From Bryoerythrophyllum caledonicum (Eukaryota; Streptophyta; Bryopsida; Pottiales; Pottiaceae), in the NCBI GenBank assembly GCA_963971425.1, contig OZ020517.1, positions 22,888,462 through 22,952,461 of the forward strand: a stretch of 64,000 nt of DNA, given 5' to 3'. The translations under genes and the position numbers were made by a program. Positions 27,712 through 40,299 of this stretch are shown here, in pieces (position 1 is the stretch's first letter; every line of letters starts with the position of its first letter). The notes under the pieces were generated by a model. That model saw nothing but the letters and a program-made list of their open reading frames with translations, ran no database searches and was not told the DNA's origin.

Positions 27712-28918
27712 TGTTGTGAATCCGAAGAGTAGTCAAGTGTCTTGCACTTTACAAAAGGGGGAATCAACGAGTGCGAGCGAAACTAAAGAATGCGGAGCCT
27801 ATACTAATGATAACTCATCAATTACAAACAAAGGTAAGTCACTAAGCATTCTCTAAACACACGGACAAAGCTTGACTTGACAAAGATATCAAGTCAAGCG
27901 CGTACATGCCGCTATACACACACAAAGTAGAAGTCGACAAGAGGGTGTACATTTTGGGCAAAAATGATATACTCCATAGGATGTTTGTTTTGAAGCCCTT
28001 TGATAAATTGTTGTTGAATGCCAACCGCCCATTGATTAGGTATAAAGAAATCATGGCCAACAAAATGTTAGGTGAACATAAAATATCTTGAACAAAGTGC
28101 TAAATTTTGGGACTTTGTGTTGTCATAACACATGTTTCTCTATAAGTGGTCCAACCCTTTCCCGAGGTGAGAATACTACATACTACAGAGACTGAAAATA
28201 TACCAAACATACTACACACTATATATGCTGAATCAAGACACCAAAGACTAGGTTTTGAAGAAAATGATGGAAAAAACAGTATTTTTGAAAACACTTTATA
28301 TTTTAAGATAGATTTTTGTATGCTAAAGAAGGTTTGACTAAAATTTGGAGCAAAAATCAACATTTAATCCCCATTTTAAGTGCTTCTAAAAAATCAGCCC
28401 ATTTTTTACTGTTACAAGCAAATTTAAGCCTCAGATCATCATTTTTCATTTGAAATGACCAAAAAGAACATGTTGTGCATGTAATCTGAAAGTTTTGTAG
28501 AATTGTGAACTTCTGATCTTCCACAAGAAGTATATTTGTTACATTTTAAAAACTGTGTCAAGTATATAGTATGAACAAATATACTTCTTCTCATTGAACT
28601 GTAGGCCGGTTTGCTGAAAATTTACAATATGTGTGATGGCATGGAAGTCGGGACTCACATTTTGTAGACCAACATCTGAAATCAAAAGCAAATTGGGCAT
28701 GTGATGCGAAAGAGCAGTGTGTCATGGCTCCATGCCGTTTGTGAGAGTTTTTTGTACCACCTTAGTCGACTATCACCCCACACGCGTAAAACCCTAGCAG
28801 ATGAAATACATCGATTGGACGGATGTAGTTTGGCGGACGTACATCACTAACAAACGTAGATTAGAACAATCTAATTTACGCTAACACTACGCGATGTGAT
28901 GCGGTCCTCGACACCACA
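27712..28918 (-). mobile_element. Left LTR-like repeat of the gypsy element, with an internal insertion
   Basis: Begins TGTTGTGAATC and ends ACACCACA. It matches the split repeat at 43292-56824 (AGTAGTCAAG, AATGCGGAGC, ACTAATGATAA, CTTGACTTGACAA, GAAATACATC, TGCGGTCCTCGAC). About 0.84 kb of foreign sequence (roughly 27930-28770), with short inverted ends containing GTCGAC, interrupts this copy. LTR status is inferred from the paired direct copies around gypsy coding remnants. No PBS or flanking 5-bp duplication was confirmed. Confidence 0.55.
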
Positions 28919-28924
28919 TCTTGT

Positions 28925-29045
28925 GAGAGTTGTCGTGTAAACAAAGATCGTTAAACACAACAAATCGAGAATTTCAACCAAGATCAAATAAACGAAAGGC
29001 ATAGCCAAATACAACTATGTTAAGCACACCCTCAACTTTCAAGTG
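28925..29045. repeat. LTR-adjacent segment A, copy 2
   Basis: Second copy of the 27598-27711 segment, directly inside the left LTR-like repeat. Confidence 0.6.
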
Positions 29046-29412
29046 CCCTTCTCGCTAAAAAAGAGCCCCTCCAACCAACTAGGACAATAGCACTAAAATG
29101 ACTTTCATCACAATGATGTCGCTGCAAGAACTATACCCATCGAAGCAGAGATGTCGTCCCTTGTCCAATCAATAAACGTATGAAGAAGTAATAAAGAGAG
29201 GGTAGGCCGGGTGCAATGTGAGCCCCATCTTTAATAGCCTTAGACAATTTTGTTGCCACTTCCTTGGTCAATCTCCACATTGTCTATCCCTGAAACGAAA
29301 CCAAAAACTCCAATTGGATGGTAGCGCACCACATAGTGACAAGTCCACGATGAATTCAAGTCCTTTCACTGGATGAAACGTGGCTCAAAGACCTTTGTAA
29401 ACAAGGGCAAGT

Positions 29413-30105
29413 TTAATCCTTGGACGGTAGAGTACAAAGAGGCGGCGTCAAGCAAGCCAAATGCCAAGCACGCTCACAATGATCACAAAGCAACATGGTA
29501 GCCGTGCTTTCCTTCTCACCACATACGAAACATGGAAGACCGTCTGGCACCACGGCCAACTCGGGATGAACGGAGCCATCAATGAGTAAATGGCAGGGAG
29601 CACAATTCTTAGAGTGTTCTTGATACTCCCGACCGTCCTTGCCTTCCAACAAAAAAATACCACTTGGTAACACATCCTTCACACGAAGAATAGTGTCTCT
29701 TAACCTTGACGTCCAACGACGTAGGCGCCACACGCTCCAGATAAACATAATTCCTATAGGAAAACGCTGCAACTGAGGTCGATAGGCTCCGCTACGAATA
29801 CGAGCGTACCGCAATGTGTCACGGTGCTAAGCAATGAATAAGTTCTTCATGGTTATTGATATGGCCTACTTGAAGAACTCCGCCCAATCTCCAAGACACT
29901 AGGCCCACACCTCTATATCATCCAAATCCACAATCGAAGCCATCTTTTCCAAACAAAACACAATAAAATTGGCTCCCGCTTGTATAACAATTGATATAGG
30001 TTGAAAGCAACCAATGAAGCGTGTTGGCTTATCCGATACTCCATGGCGATCCATATTATCATCAGATCACAATCACGATGGCCATTTGTTGCAGTTTGTA
30101 GAGAG
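29413..30105 (-). pseudogene. Ty3/gypsy integrase C-terminus with fused PHD finger, decayed
   Basis: Minus-strand pieces read in order: IAMEYRISQHASL, YQLLYKREPIL (integrase core end), a linker with several TAG stops, LRYARIRSGAYRPQLQRF, ILRVKDVLPSGIFLLEGKDG and NCAPCHLLIDG. These are followed by a PHD finger with CFVCG, CDHCERAWHLAC and PPL. The reading frame ends with TAA where the conserved Trp before the last Cys pair is expected; cysteines continue beyond it. One frameshift lies near 29950. Chromatin-reading modules downstream of integrase are known in gypsy-like elements and could bias insertion. Confidence 0.65.
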
Positions 30106-33100
30106 AGTATCCCTCCGGAATGCACCCAATCATCACTAAGCGCTTTCCAAAGTAACCGCTCCGGTTTCGTTCCCACAGAGATCTAATGTTATTTTCCAAA
30201 TACTCCGGATTACTAAACTTATCACAACAATTCGTTTACAAGTTAGCTATCATCTTTACTTATGTAGGGTAGATCCGGATCCTTCCGGAGCCGGATGTTA
30301 TACAGCCGTGTCCGGAATGTAATTTTCGGAACGCCGAAGGGTAGTTTGATTTATCTCTGGTCCTCCTCACAGAGTCTTTTGGAGTTTTTAAACGAGTGGC
30401 CGGAGTCCACTAATCCTGTTTTGTGTAAGTGGCTGGATTTCCCACTGCCCTCTGACTTTAAGTGGCTAGGCACCCACTGTTCGGAACTTACAGTGACTGA
30501 ACACCACTCTCCCTATTCTGCTAGCTGGTGATTTGATTGCTGATGGCAGACGTAGACTCTCACGACATCCGGAAGGCCTTCCGGATGCGGTCACATAGAG
30601 ACAAGTCCGGACTACAACGACATTCCGGTGGGTACGGTTGCAATTCTCCGGAACAAAGGTTCACCGTTCACTATGGGTATTCCGTCTAGATATTGGTATC
30701 AAGCTTTTTCCTATCTTGAGGGAGAACTCCGGCATTGACCGGAATCCAGTTTTACACGGATTCTTCCGTGAACTAGAGATTACCAGGAACACCTCTGCAG
30801 TTCATCTCTTCCCCTCCTGGCTACTTCCGGACCCTGGAGACTACCAGGAACACCTCTGCAATAGCTCTCTCCAGCTCTCCCAGGCAATCTCCTAACACCG
30901 ACCTAGATAGTTTTCCCCCTCCGGCAAAACAACTAAGTTACACTATTCCGGAAGAATCACTCATACAACCACACCCACAAGAATGGATCCGTCGCTCACA
31001 AGTTCCACACATCACACCAAGACATGAGGTAGCAAGTCTAGTGCAAATAGGTAACGTATATTTCCAAGTGAGAAGAACAAGATGAAACGGTTTTTCCCAA
31101 AACCTCCCTACTAAGTACTAACTAAGTTCCTTCTGAATTTAGCTTTTCTCCTAGCTATCCGCCAGATCTTATCTAAAAGATCCGAGAAATCCGGAAAAGT
31201 TCCAAATCGGATCTCAGATCTTAAAATCTCGGAACAGTTTCGCCTCCGGAATTTCTACTCTAACTACAAAACTGGCCGTTGATTTCGTCAGCAGCCGGGT
31301 GTACTTGGGGCCCCATCGTTAATTGTTGTTGATCCGGAATCTAAAACCCTAAGAGAAATACAAAAACCTAACTAACCTAAGTCGGAGCACCTGGGCCCCG
31401 ATTTCTCTCACTCCTGTAGGAGGGGGAGATCTCCACCGGAGTGCGCTGCTTGCCCTTCGCCTTCTTCGACGTTGCAGGCAAAAGGTTGGTCTTCCGGGTC
31501 GATGGTCCGGTCGTTGAAGTAACACCAGCCACCGGAGTCCTGGCGTCCGGCGGTAGAGGGGGTTGTTCCGGTGATCCTTCCGGAACCGTCGGTGCTGGCA
31601 GTTCTGTCGCGGAAGTTGACCTGGTCTCCTGGACCTAATCTCGGTAGCTTCCGGACGGACTCCTGGGTCCGGGCGCCAACCTCCGGGACACAGACTTGGG
31701 GGGTACCGGAAACTCGCCTTCAGACGGAGGATCTGACAGGTGCATATTCGATGGCGACAGAAGATCCGGAAGCTTCTTCAGGATCTCACTCGTACTCGGA
31801 TTGGGAAGTACGATACCCTCCGTTGGTGTCCGCGGTGACGGAGTGTCAAGAGACTCCGGATTTGCTGAGGTGCCCGGAGCTGGAGTGGTCTTGGTCGGTG
31901 GTTCTGGAGGGACCGTTGTTTGTGTTGGGGTCGTGGTGCCTTCCGGTCCAGGTGCTGCCGGGTCTTCCGGAAGCTCCTCGGTGATGTTGTCGATGAGCAA
32001 CTTCATCTGCTCCCATGTCCGCCCCATCTTCTCCGCTTGGTCTAAGAGAAACCGGATGATGTTGGCCCTGGTGACCTTTTCTTTCTTCTCCACCAATTTG
32101 GTGAAGAGCCGGCTCCGGTTGATCACATCCACCGGGAATTCCAGGGCCGCCCGGACCTCTATCAGGGCCGCTGCGGACGCATTGGCTTTCGCCTCAACTA
32201 GTTTCCAGGCCGTCACCGCCAGGGCTGCCTCCGCGAGGTACTGCTTTATCTTCCTCTCCATCTCCGTACTGGCCTTGTACATGGAGGAGATCTGGGTGTG
32301 CAACGCCTTCGTGCCCACCTCCCGCCTCCGGAGTTCCTCCACCCTGTTGATGGCGTCCTCTAGCCGGTTGACATCCAAACTCCAGAAGATTTGCTCCACG
32401 TTGGTGGTGATGATGAAGTTGGTCTCCTTGAGGATCCCAACTCTCCAGCCGATATCGCGTGTGAGCCCATCCATTAGTTTGAGCTCACCCTTGCAGTCGT
32501 CCCGGTCAACCTTTCCCTTCTTCCGGCTGGTCCCTCCTGAGGGTCTCGACTCGTCTTCTCTGGATGATGTGGAGGAGCTGCGGATGCCCGGACTCTCCGC
32601 CTCGGGCTCCTTCCCCCGAGGTCTCTTTGGCGCCTTCCGACCTTCCGGAGTGCCTATGGGTGTTGCTTCCGGCACAGGCTCCTTCTCTCCGGACTCTTCT
32701 TCCTCCGACTCATCCCCTCCATACCTCTAGAAGATAAGGACTTCGTCATACTTCCGGATTTCCGCCTGAGTTAGCTGCTGGTGGTGAGCATAGAGGTGCA
32801 CCACATACGAGGCCAAAGGTGTTGCGGATTTTTTCACCTTCTAGAGATTGGCCACGAGGCGGTTGATTATCTCGATCATCAGCGTTCCCTAGTCGACGAC
32901 AATCTTCCCCCGGAGTGCTCCGAGGAAAGTGTAGGCCCACTTCGCCACTACCTGTCTCGGCTTTTCCGGATGGCAGAAAGGGTTTAAAAACCCTAGCACG
33001 AGTTGGGCATCCAGGCACCGAAGGTCTTGGAGGTTGTAGCCATCCTTCGGGTCCGCTTGTCCTCTGAACTCCTCCGCCAGAAACTCGTCCCGTCTTTCCA

Positions 33101-33933
33101 CCACCTTGGTGCGGCCGGGCCGGAAGTCGTATGCCTGAGACCACTCCGGGACTCCCCAGACTTCCGGATGGGCTCTCATCAGTCCCTTGTATTTATCGTC
33201 CGGTGTCCCTATAAGCTCCCGGATGTAGACCTCCTCCCGGACGCCCCAAGGGACCTCGAGCAAACCCTCACAACCCATATACTTCAAGCTATCCTTCAGC
33301 ATGCTGAGTTCGTCTGCGTCTTCTGGGATTTCCGAGAGAACGCGAGTTAAGAGAGGGAGTGCAATTGCCGGCTCCGTATCTCTCCAGCCGTGCCCATCTC
33401 TGTCCCTTTGCTTCTTCTTGGCCATGGGGACCGTCTTCATCGAGTTGACCTAAGTCCTTACTTTCTCTCAATGTTGTCTCGGCACGCACCGTCCTCGCCA
33501 AAACTCTCCCTAACAGACACACGTCCGTTCTAACTGTCTAAGCTCCAAACTCTAACGGCCAGCAGTTAGAAAACCGTAAGAGAGAGAAGGGAGAAAGAGA
33601 AAGGGAGAGATGAACCTTAACACGAAAGAAGAAATGAAAGAAAGAGTTTTCCCACCAAACCCCAGCCTTAAGTAGTCTGGCCGTTAGTACGGCTCATAAT
33701 GATAGTTGGGGGTGACAGCTCTGGCTGACGACTCTGGATAACTGACTACCCCGGAATTCCGGTAACTGCTCCGGCTCCGCTTTTAACAGCTTTAGGCTTA
33801 ATTAGGGTTTGCAGTCCGGCCCATCCGACTTTATTTTTACCTGAAGACTATAGGTTGTATCCTAGCGCGAACTATCATAACTAATTAACTAATTTTTTTT
33901 GTTTTGGCCGGAATTTAAGGTTAACTTCCAACA
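30106..33933 (-). mobile_element. CCGG-rich retroelement-like unit, copy 2, inserted in gypsy integrase
   Basis: Dense TCCGGA or CCGG motifs begin near 30105 and end near 33915, exactly the stretch that separates two parts of one integrase gene. On the minus strand the unit could begin TGTTGGAAG at 33933 and end AATAACA at 30187, but no matching target duplication or LTR pair was found. It contains the gag-like pseudogene at 31635-33440. A long leader and trailer are non-coding. Confidence 0.5.
31635..33440 (-). pseudogene. gag-like protein of CCGG-rich element, copy 2 (three TAG stops)
   Basis: One minus-strand frame runs from 33440 to 31635 and is broken only by TAG at 32889, 32841 and 32727. 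The order matches copy 1: an N-terminal domain with MGCEGLLEVPW and FLNPFCHP, a HLYAHH motif, an acidic/Pro-rich linker, a helical region with NRLEDAINRVEELRRREVG and a Pro/Thr-rich end. Copy 1 has Trp (TGG) at the position of the first TAG, so that stop reflects TGG-to-TAG change. The N-terminus has a basic MAKKKQRDRD start option at about 33425. No enzyme domain was seen. Confidence 0.55.
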
Positions 33934-33939
33934 CCATGT

Positions 33940-34790
33940 GGGAACGGAGTCCCACACCATTCTGAAGTAATCCATACTTCTCCATACTTCTATAGGCCAC
34001 ACTTGACAGTCTAAACCACTCCCTCCACCAATATGTCCGCTTCTGGGTGATTCCGAGAAGTAGTATGGTTATCAATCAAAGCTTAGAGAGCCCCAAAGAA
34101 CTCACGCGTTTGGTCAACCAACATCCCAACATGGGCTCCAAAATAAGCCAACACCTGGTCAAGGAATGTCATGGCCGCCAACTCCAAAGAATTTTGTGGT
34201 AGTGCTACAAACTCAATCCACTTGTTGAAATGCTCCTCCATGACCAACACATATTGGCTCCACACGGGGTGACAACAAGTGGCTTGGCAAAATCCAAGGA
34301 CCAACAGTAGTCCAATCCCATAATGAGCAAAGGTTGCAGCTATGGTGACAAGGTGTTGAAGTTGGATTGAACCCGATTACACACTTTACACCGAGAAACA
34401 AACATGGCAACCTGTTGATACATGTCGGTCCACGAGTAATGGCCACGCAATACCGAATGAGTTAGCCGCATACCAAAATGTCATGGATCTTCGTGTACCT
34501 GTCGTTCACCAAAATGTCTTAGATCTTCATGTCCTTGCCGTACATCACAATGTCTTGGATCTTCGTTGTCTTGGATCTTCGTGTACAACCTGGAAGTCAT
34601 ACTCCTGAAGAAACAAAGCCCACCTGATAAGCTTGTTAGTAAGCTTGTCTGACTCCATGAGCCACTTCAAAGATTCATGGTTGGTTACTGACATAGAACC
34701 TTGCACATATTAATAGGGCCTAAAATGAGCTATGGCTCAAACTGTGGCTAAAGCCTCCCTCTCATAGGATAAATAGTTGGACCCCCCTTT
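33940..34790 (-). pseudogene. Ty3/gypsy RNase H end and integrase core, decayed
   Basis: Reading down the minus strand: LSYEREALATV, HESLKWLMESDKLTNKLIRW and ALFLQEYDFQVVH (RNase H end of gypsy RT). Next come MYQQVAMFVSRCKVCN (integrase zinc region) and YVLVMEEHFNKWIEFVALPQ, DQTREFFGAL and NHPEAD (integrase core). Several stops and frame changes show it is dead. The RT core expected upstream is missing. The piece continues at 30105 beyond the inserted CCGG-rich element. Confidence 0.75.
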
Positions 34791-34800
34791 GTTGTTACTC

Positions 34801-35299
34801 CTAGAAGAAATTGCCGCAACGTACTTCCGTCCTTTCGCATCTTTCTGAGTTATTATTGGAAGAATCTAGTGAGAGATGTGGAGTATCATGTGGGGGAAGT
34901 GGATCCTTGCAATGACGTGCAGGGATGTCCACTAGTGAGTGCTCAAGTGATTCCGCTAGCCCCAACGTAAATGCATGTCTTTTCCAAAAGTGTTGAACCT
35001 TATGGCAAATTTGATGCCAACGCACTACAACCGAACATAGCGTCCGCCATGGGCGTAACCGCGCGAGTTGCAAAGACTACCAGAATGAGCTCCTTTCTAC
35101 CATCACCGGCAGACCACCTATGCCTAATCAAGGCCTCCTTCGTCCAGTAATCTACTCTGAAACCAAGTAGATAAAGCGTCTGCTCATCCACCATAATATG
35201 TAGTTAGTGGCACTAGTCACTGTGCACTAAAAAGATACGTGGGGGATCAATGGATCCAATCCCACATCCAACATCAACTACAACAAATGTCAAGTGCAT
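34801..35299. other. Unassigned segment between gypsy and the long-TIR element
   Basis: Two overlapping minus-strand frames (34801-35073 and 35000-35194) look like parts of one coding remnant but match no family I recognise. The gypsy RT would be expected here and is not visible. Confidence 0.35.
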
Positions 35300-38200
35300 G
35301 GTTGTCATGATGGCCGGATCAAGGTCATCAGACAAGACGGTCGTACGAGACCGGACGGACGGACAGTCTAGATTGCTTTTCTCAAGTAGGCCTTGTAATT
35401 TGTCCACGGTTAGAACATATGGCTGTACATGACACTTCACTTTGTGACATGTCATTCCACGCTCAAACTATGGCGCAAACGTGGAGATCTGGGGGAAACG
35501 GAAGGTTTTGGCACGACGTTTGCGTCAGTGCGCAAACATCTAGGCGCGGATGGAAGGTCAAGATGCGGATGGAAAGACATGGCGTAGATGAAGGGCGCGA
35601 ACGAAAGTAGAAGGGGTGGATTTGGGGCATAGACAGAATGCAGGGTGTAGGTCACAAAAGTGTAACGCACGGACATAAGGCTAGGGCACAGACAAATGGC
35701 CTTTATGTAGACATCTTGTTTGGGCGTGGACTAAACCGATTCAACAAAGGAGGCAAGCGGGGCTAGGCATGCCTTTGAAATGCACTTGGGCCCTGGCCAT
35801 GGCATTCCCCGTTTCCATGGATTTGAAAAAACATTAATTGAAGGCAACTCTTATTTTTAGTTCTGACAAGATCTTGACATACCTCAAAAAAAACATTGAT
35901 TTTGTCTTTGCTAAGAAATGGGAAAGAAATCTGTATTCAAAGTATGACTTTGGACCTTGGATCTCAATATTGAGGTTGCACAAGGTATTTCGGGGAGGTG
36001 GGCCCTCATCTTATTGGCACCCTCTCAATTTAGGAGGTCCAGAGTCTCTTTTTAGCATTTTAGAGGAAATTTGGGGCATATGGCTCCAAATAACTCTTGG
36101 AGGCTCTTTCAGCTATTAATACACCACATGCAAAAATAAAATAGAAGCTAGGTTTTACTCCACCTTCCTCCTCCAATGGCTCATGGCATCACGCAAACTC
36201 AAAATTGAGATCCTTGGACCTCAAACCGTAAGCTCTTGATAAAAAGCATCTCAATCATCTCTCCATATTTTTCCGGGCCCATGTAAGTCACTAAAAATGA
36301 ATCCAATGTTACTAGGGAAATAGGAAGAGAAATGAAAAGGTTCAAAAATTTAAAAAGTATCGCACGTGTTAGAGAACTAAGATTAAAATGAAAACCATTT
36401 AACATCAGCGTAAAAACGACTTTTCTATGTTTCAAATAGACTACATATACAAAGACCAATAAAAAGGGAATGTAAAAGTTTCCAATTAAACGTAAAGAAA
36501 TTGGCTTTCCCATTTTATTTGTACAAAATATATGAATAATACAAAACACGTTCAAAATTATTTTTATTTAGGAAAATAATTGAATACAAACCATATAAAA
36601 CTCTCTCGTTATTCTATATAGAAATAAAATTAAGAAAAAAGTTAATAGTTGTGTTTAATATCGCTAGAAATTTTGCTAGAAGTTTCTATTGACACTTAGA
36701 TTGTTTGTACATGCAGAGAATATTACCTTCTTTCAAGACATTAAAAAATAATTCATGTCTATAGTGTAAAGAAACACTCTAATCCAAGTAAAAAAAATGC
36801 ACACATTAGGGGGAAAAAGAACTTCATCTTTTTGACTTAAAACATAGAGATCTTCATATTTTTCACATTTTATTTTTTTAATAACAATATGTGGTAAAAA
36901 TCTTTTTAATAGCTGTTTGGATTATCATTCTGATACACATCGAGTTCACAAAATAAATTGTCAAATGGCAATTTTTGAACCTCCACTCCTTGTACACTCT
37001 TTTTGTATATGCTACACCCCTTTACTACTTCAAAAAATTGATGTGTACAGAACTAACATCATGATTAACACAATGGTAAAAGATTTGGACAAAACTTTGA
37101 TACCAAGTGAAATCAAAGTTTGCTAATCCAATCAGCGTAGGGAAAGAATGATCCATTTTTCCTGACCTCAAATACTATAATCATTCAATCCATGCATTGG
37201 ATGGCAACTCAAAAATAATTGTAAGTTCAAACTAAAGTCTTTTTTGAGATCCTACGTTCAAAAGTCATATATTTTTTTGCCACTTTTTGGGCGTGGAATT
37301 TGTGGAGTGTTTCTTGACTAAGAAATATCTTAGGCTCTTAGGGGTATCAATAATTGAATATTTGAAAAAGATATTTCACTATAATTAAAATTGTGATTAT
37401 ACCTTCATATTATATTGACATGTATAAATTCATATGAAATGAGTAGATCCATAAATCACACATGCAATATTGGGTAGGAGAGATACTTCAGTTAATATTT
37501 ATTTCATATGCGTCATGTAATACAAAATTAAAAAAAATACGTGACATGGTTGTCAAGACACCACCAAAATATCCATGTGTCGGTGTCTCTAGAGTTTAGT
37601 TTATAGTAGTTAGGGAATAATTCTACAAGCCTCTATTATGCTAAGTGCTATAGTATTTTGAATTTTTTTAATGTGCTACATTAAACACTCAAAAGAACAC
37701 CTAGTTGATATTTATTGGGCTATGAGCGGTGCCACTTGGGCCTGCCTTGTTGTTGTGCGTCCATGCTCGCATTGGGAGGTCTTTGTTCGAGCCCAAACAA
37801 AGTCTACGAGCAACTGATTGAGTTCTCCCCGCTGGTCCATCTTCCTCCAACACAACCATCAAGATCTATGATTGCATGAGGTGGTGAAGAGATTGCCGAG
37901 TTCTCCAAAAGTGTTGTTGGAGCAAAAAGTCCATCCTCTTGTCTTCACTCTGATTCCGATAATTGTCTGAATTCTGTAGGTACAGGTTGGTCAACATCGT
38001 TCACAATACGAGCTCCGTTGTTGTCAGTGATACGGACTCCATCTCCGCCCCTTTCCCCTCAAAGTTTCTAGCCGATTGCCTTCGTGTGATTATCTTGTGA
38101 GAAGGTTGTCATTGTTGTACTAGGAAATATTAATTTAATTGGCCCATATTACTAGAACCCAACTCTTCCCTCACTCCATTACATCATCCTCCCTTAAGTT

Positions 38201-39493
38201 TGATATCAACTCAAATACAGGGGAGCAATATCGGGGCAAGCGCCACCATCCTCTCAGCGGCGCCCGAGCAATTCATTCATTAAGCATGTATGCAGCTCAA
38301 CTGGTTATCTGAGTTTTAATGCTCGACCAAGTATTCATCACGACAGAAAAGGGCCAAAATTGACGGGCTTATAGGCTACATGTGATCGTACGTTAGAACT
38401 GTCTCCACATTATTATCATTCCTCCACTTGCCGCGAAGTCAAGAGTTTACGGTTAGTGGTCCAAGGATCTCAATTTTGAGGCTGCATGAGCCAATAGAGG
38501 GGAGAAGTGGGGTAAAACCTGGCTTCTATTTTACTTTTGGATAGATGATCTATTAAAAGCCAAAATGGCCCTTTGAGAGTAACTTGGGGCCACATACTCT
38601 AAATTTGCCAAACAAATTTCTTAAAAAGGCCTCTAGAGTCTAGACCCCCTAAAATGAGAGGGTGCCATTAAATACCTTGTGCAACCTCAATATTGAGATC
38701 CGAGGTCCAAAAATATACTTACATGTGGAATTTCTTCCCACTTCTTTGTTTTTTGAGATACGTCAAAATCTTGTCGGAACTAAAAATAAGAGATGTCTGC
38801 ATTTAATGGTTTTTCCAATCCATGGAAAAGAAGAACGCCATGGCCAAGGCCCAAATGCATTCAAAAGGTCCGCCTAGCCCCGCTTGCCTACTTTGTTGAG
38901 TCGGTTAACTCCACGTCCAAACACGACGTCCACACTAGGGCCATCCGTCTGCGCCTTAGCCTTGTATCCGTGCCCTACATTCCGTCCATGCCCTAACCAT
39001 TTATCCGTGCCCTGCACTTTGGTCTGCCCCTAACATCTGTGCCCTGCACTTTGATCTGCCCCTAACATCCGTGCCCTCTCTATTCATCCGCGCCTTGTCC
39101 TTTATCCGCACCCTATCTTTCCGTTCGTGCTTAGATGGAGACGTCCGGGCCTTGACCTTCTATCCGCACCCTACCCTTCCGTCCCCACCCGACGTCCGCG
39201 CCCTTCCGTCCACGTCCTGCCCTTCCGTCCGCAACTAGATGTAGACGTCAGGGCTCTAACCTTCTGTCCATACCCAACAAAAATCGCGTCTGCGCCATGT
39301 CTTCTATTGGCGCCATGTCCACGTCCCCACCAATTTTGTCCCCGCTTAGCATCCTTTTTGGCAACCAAGTGGTGTCAACGTGGCAGTCACATCGTTTTTT
39401 TTACCTTATCAAACAATCAACTTTTTTTTTACTATATCGGACAAGGACCTATACCGGACGATCGAATCGGACGTCCGCCCAGTATGACAACCC
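35300..39493. mobile_element. Long-TIR foldback element, about 4.2 kb
   Basis: The left arm 35300-36238 and right arm 38440-39493 are inverted copies along almost their whole length. Matching blocks include GGTTGTCAT at the tips, GGCAAGCGGGGCTAGGC, TTATTTTTAGTTC, CAATATTGAGGTTGCAC and CAAAATTGAGATCCTTGGA. The outer arm parts hold degenerate repeats of a GCGCGGACGGAAGG-like word. The 2.2-kb AT-rich spacer has no transposase. Tips and size would fit a MULE-like or foldback element. A target duplication was not recognised. Confidence 0.75.
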
Positions 39494-40299
39494 TAGTTGA
39501 GTGTACTCCATGGCCTTCTCCATGTCCCCAAGTGATGTGACAATTGTAAATGGGCAACGCTCGAGGTTCAAAGCACCTAGATCCAAATCCTAGGCTAGCT
39601 GCTTGGCAATTATCACTAGTTGAGCCCAAGAGGCTAATATAACATGGAAGAGGATAGCTCAAGTGGACTTGCCATCCGTACGGCCAACCATTGTGACTCC
39701 CTCATCGTTCATCAAGTGTACCAGCCCTGGATGCACACTATGTTGCTCTCGTGCCAACCGAGCCGCAATGTCAGATAAATAAGCCACCTCTGAGAGCAAT
39801 GACTGTTCCCTGAAAGACTGCTTTGTAGGTGTGGAAGCGGCATACGACTTAAATGCGGAAATAGCCTCCGTGGACCGCCGCCAACTTGGCCCACATTGCC
39901 ATCAAGTCTTCCTTGGTGGATGGAGCCATCACTGCCAACGACAGCTCGAGTAATGGCATGGGCACCTTGCCCTCCAACATGCTACCCGCCAATTGGAACA
40001 CATCGGATGGTTGAAAATCTGGTGTTAGAAAGTCTACACCAGCAAACACCGACAACTGCAACACCTTATACATCAAGGAGTGTGCAACATCTTTCTAAGT
40101 GGAGAAAATCGATGGGAGCGGCCTAGGAAGTAGGACCATCCGCAATGTTGAACGAAAGCAGTAGCCAAGAGTGACCAATGTGGTCCGGAGAATGTACGTG
40201 GCGTAGACGACTACGACTATCTGGCACGGTGGAAGAAGGTATCACCGCCTGTGCGATAGATTGAGCACGAGTCGCCACCGTTGCCAGAACCTTCCCTTA
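39494..40299 (-). pseudogene. Gypsy-associated coding remnant, unassigned
   Basis: Minus-strand frames such as VFAGVDFLTPDFQPSD, then MAPSTKEDLMAMWAKLAAV, suggest old coding DNA in line with the gag remnants to the right. No protease or RT motif is visible. Confidence 0.3.

Noticed and set aside
31696-32730. 344-aa plus-strand frame
   Set aside because: Antisense shadow of the gag-like pseudogene, whose minus-strand frame is homologous to copy 1.
29413-33440. Reassignment of TAG to Gln in this genome
   Set aside because: TAG terminates the 61869 gene cleanly and the TAG-rich frames also carry other lesions.
30187-33933. Clean LTR retrotransposon with TGTT...AACA ends
   Set aside because: Flanking five bases do not match and no internal LTR pair was seen, so only a provisional boundary is given.
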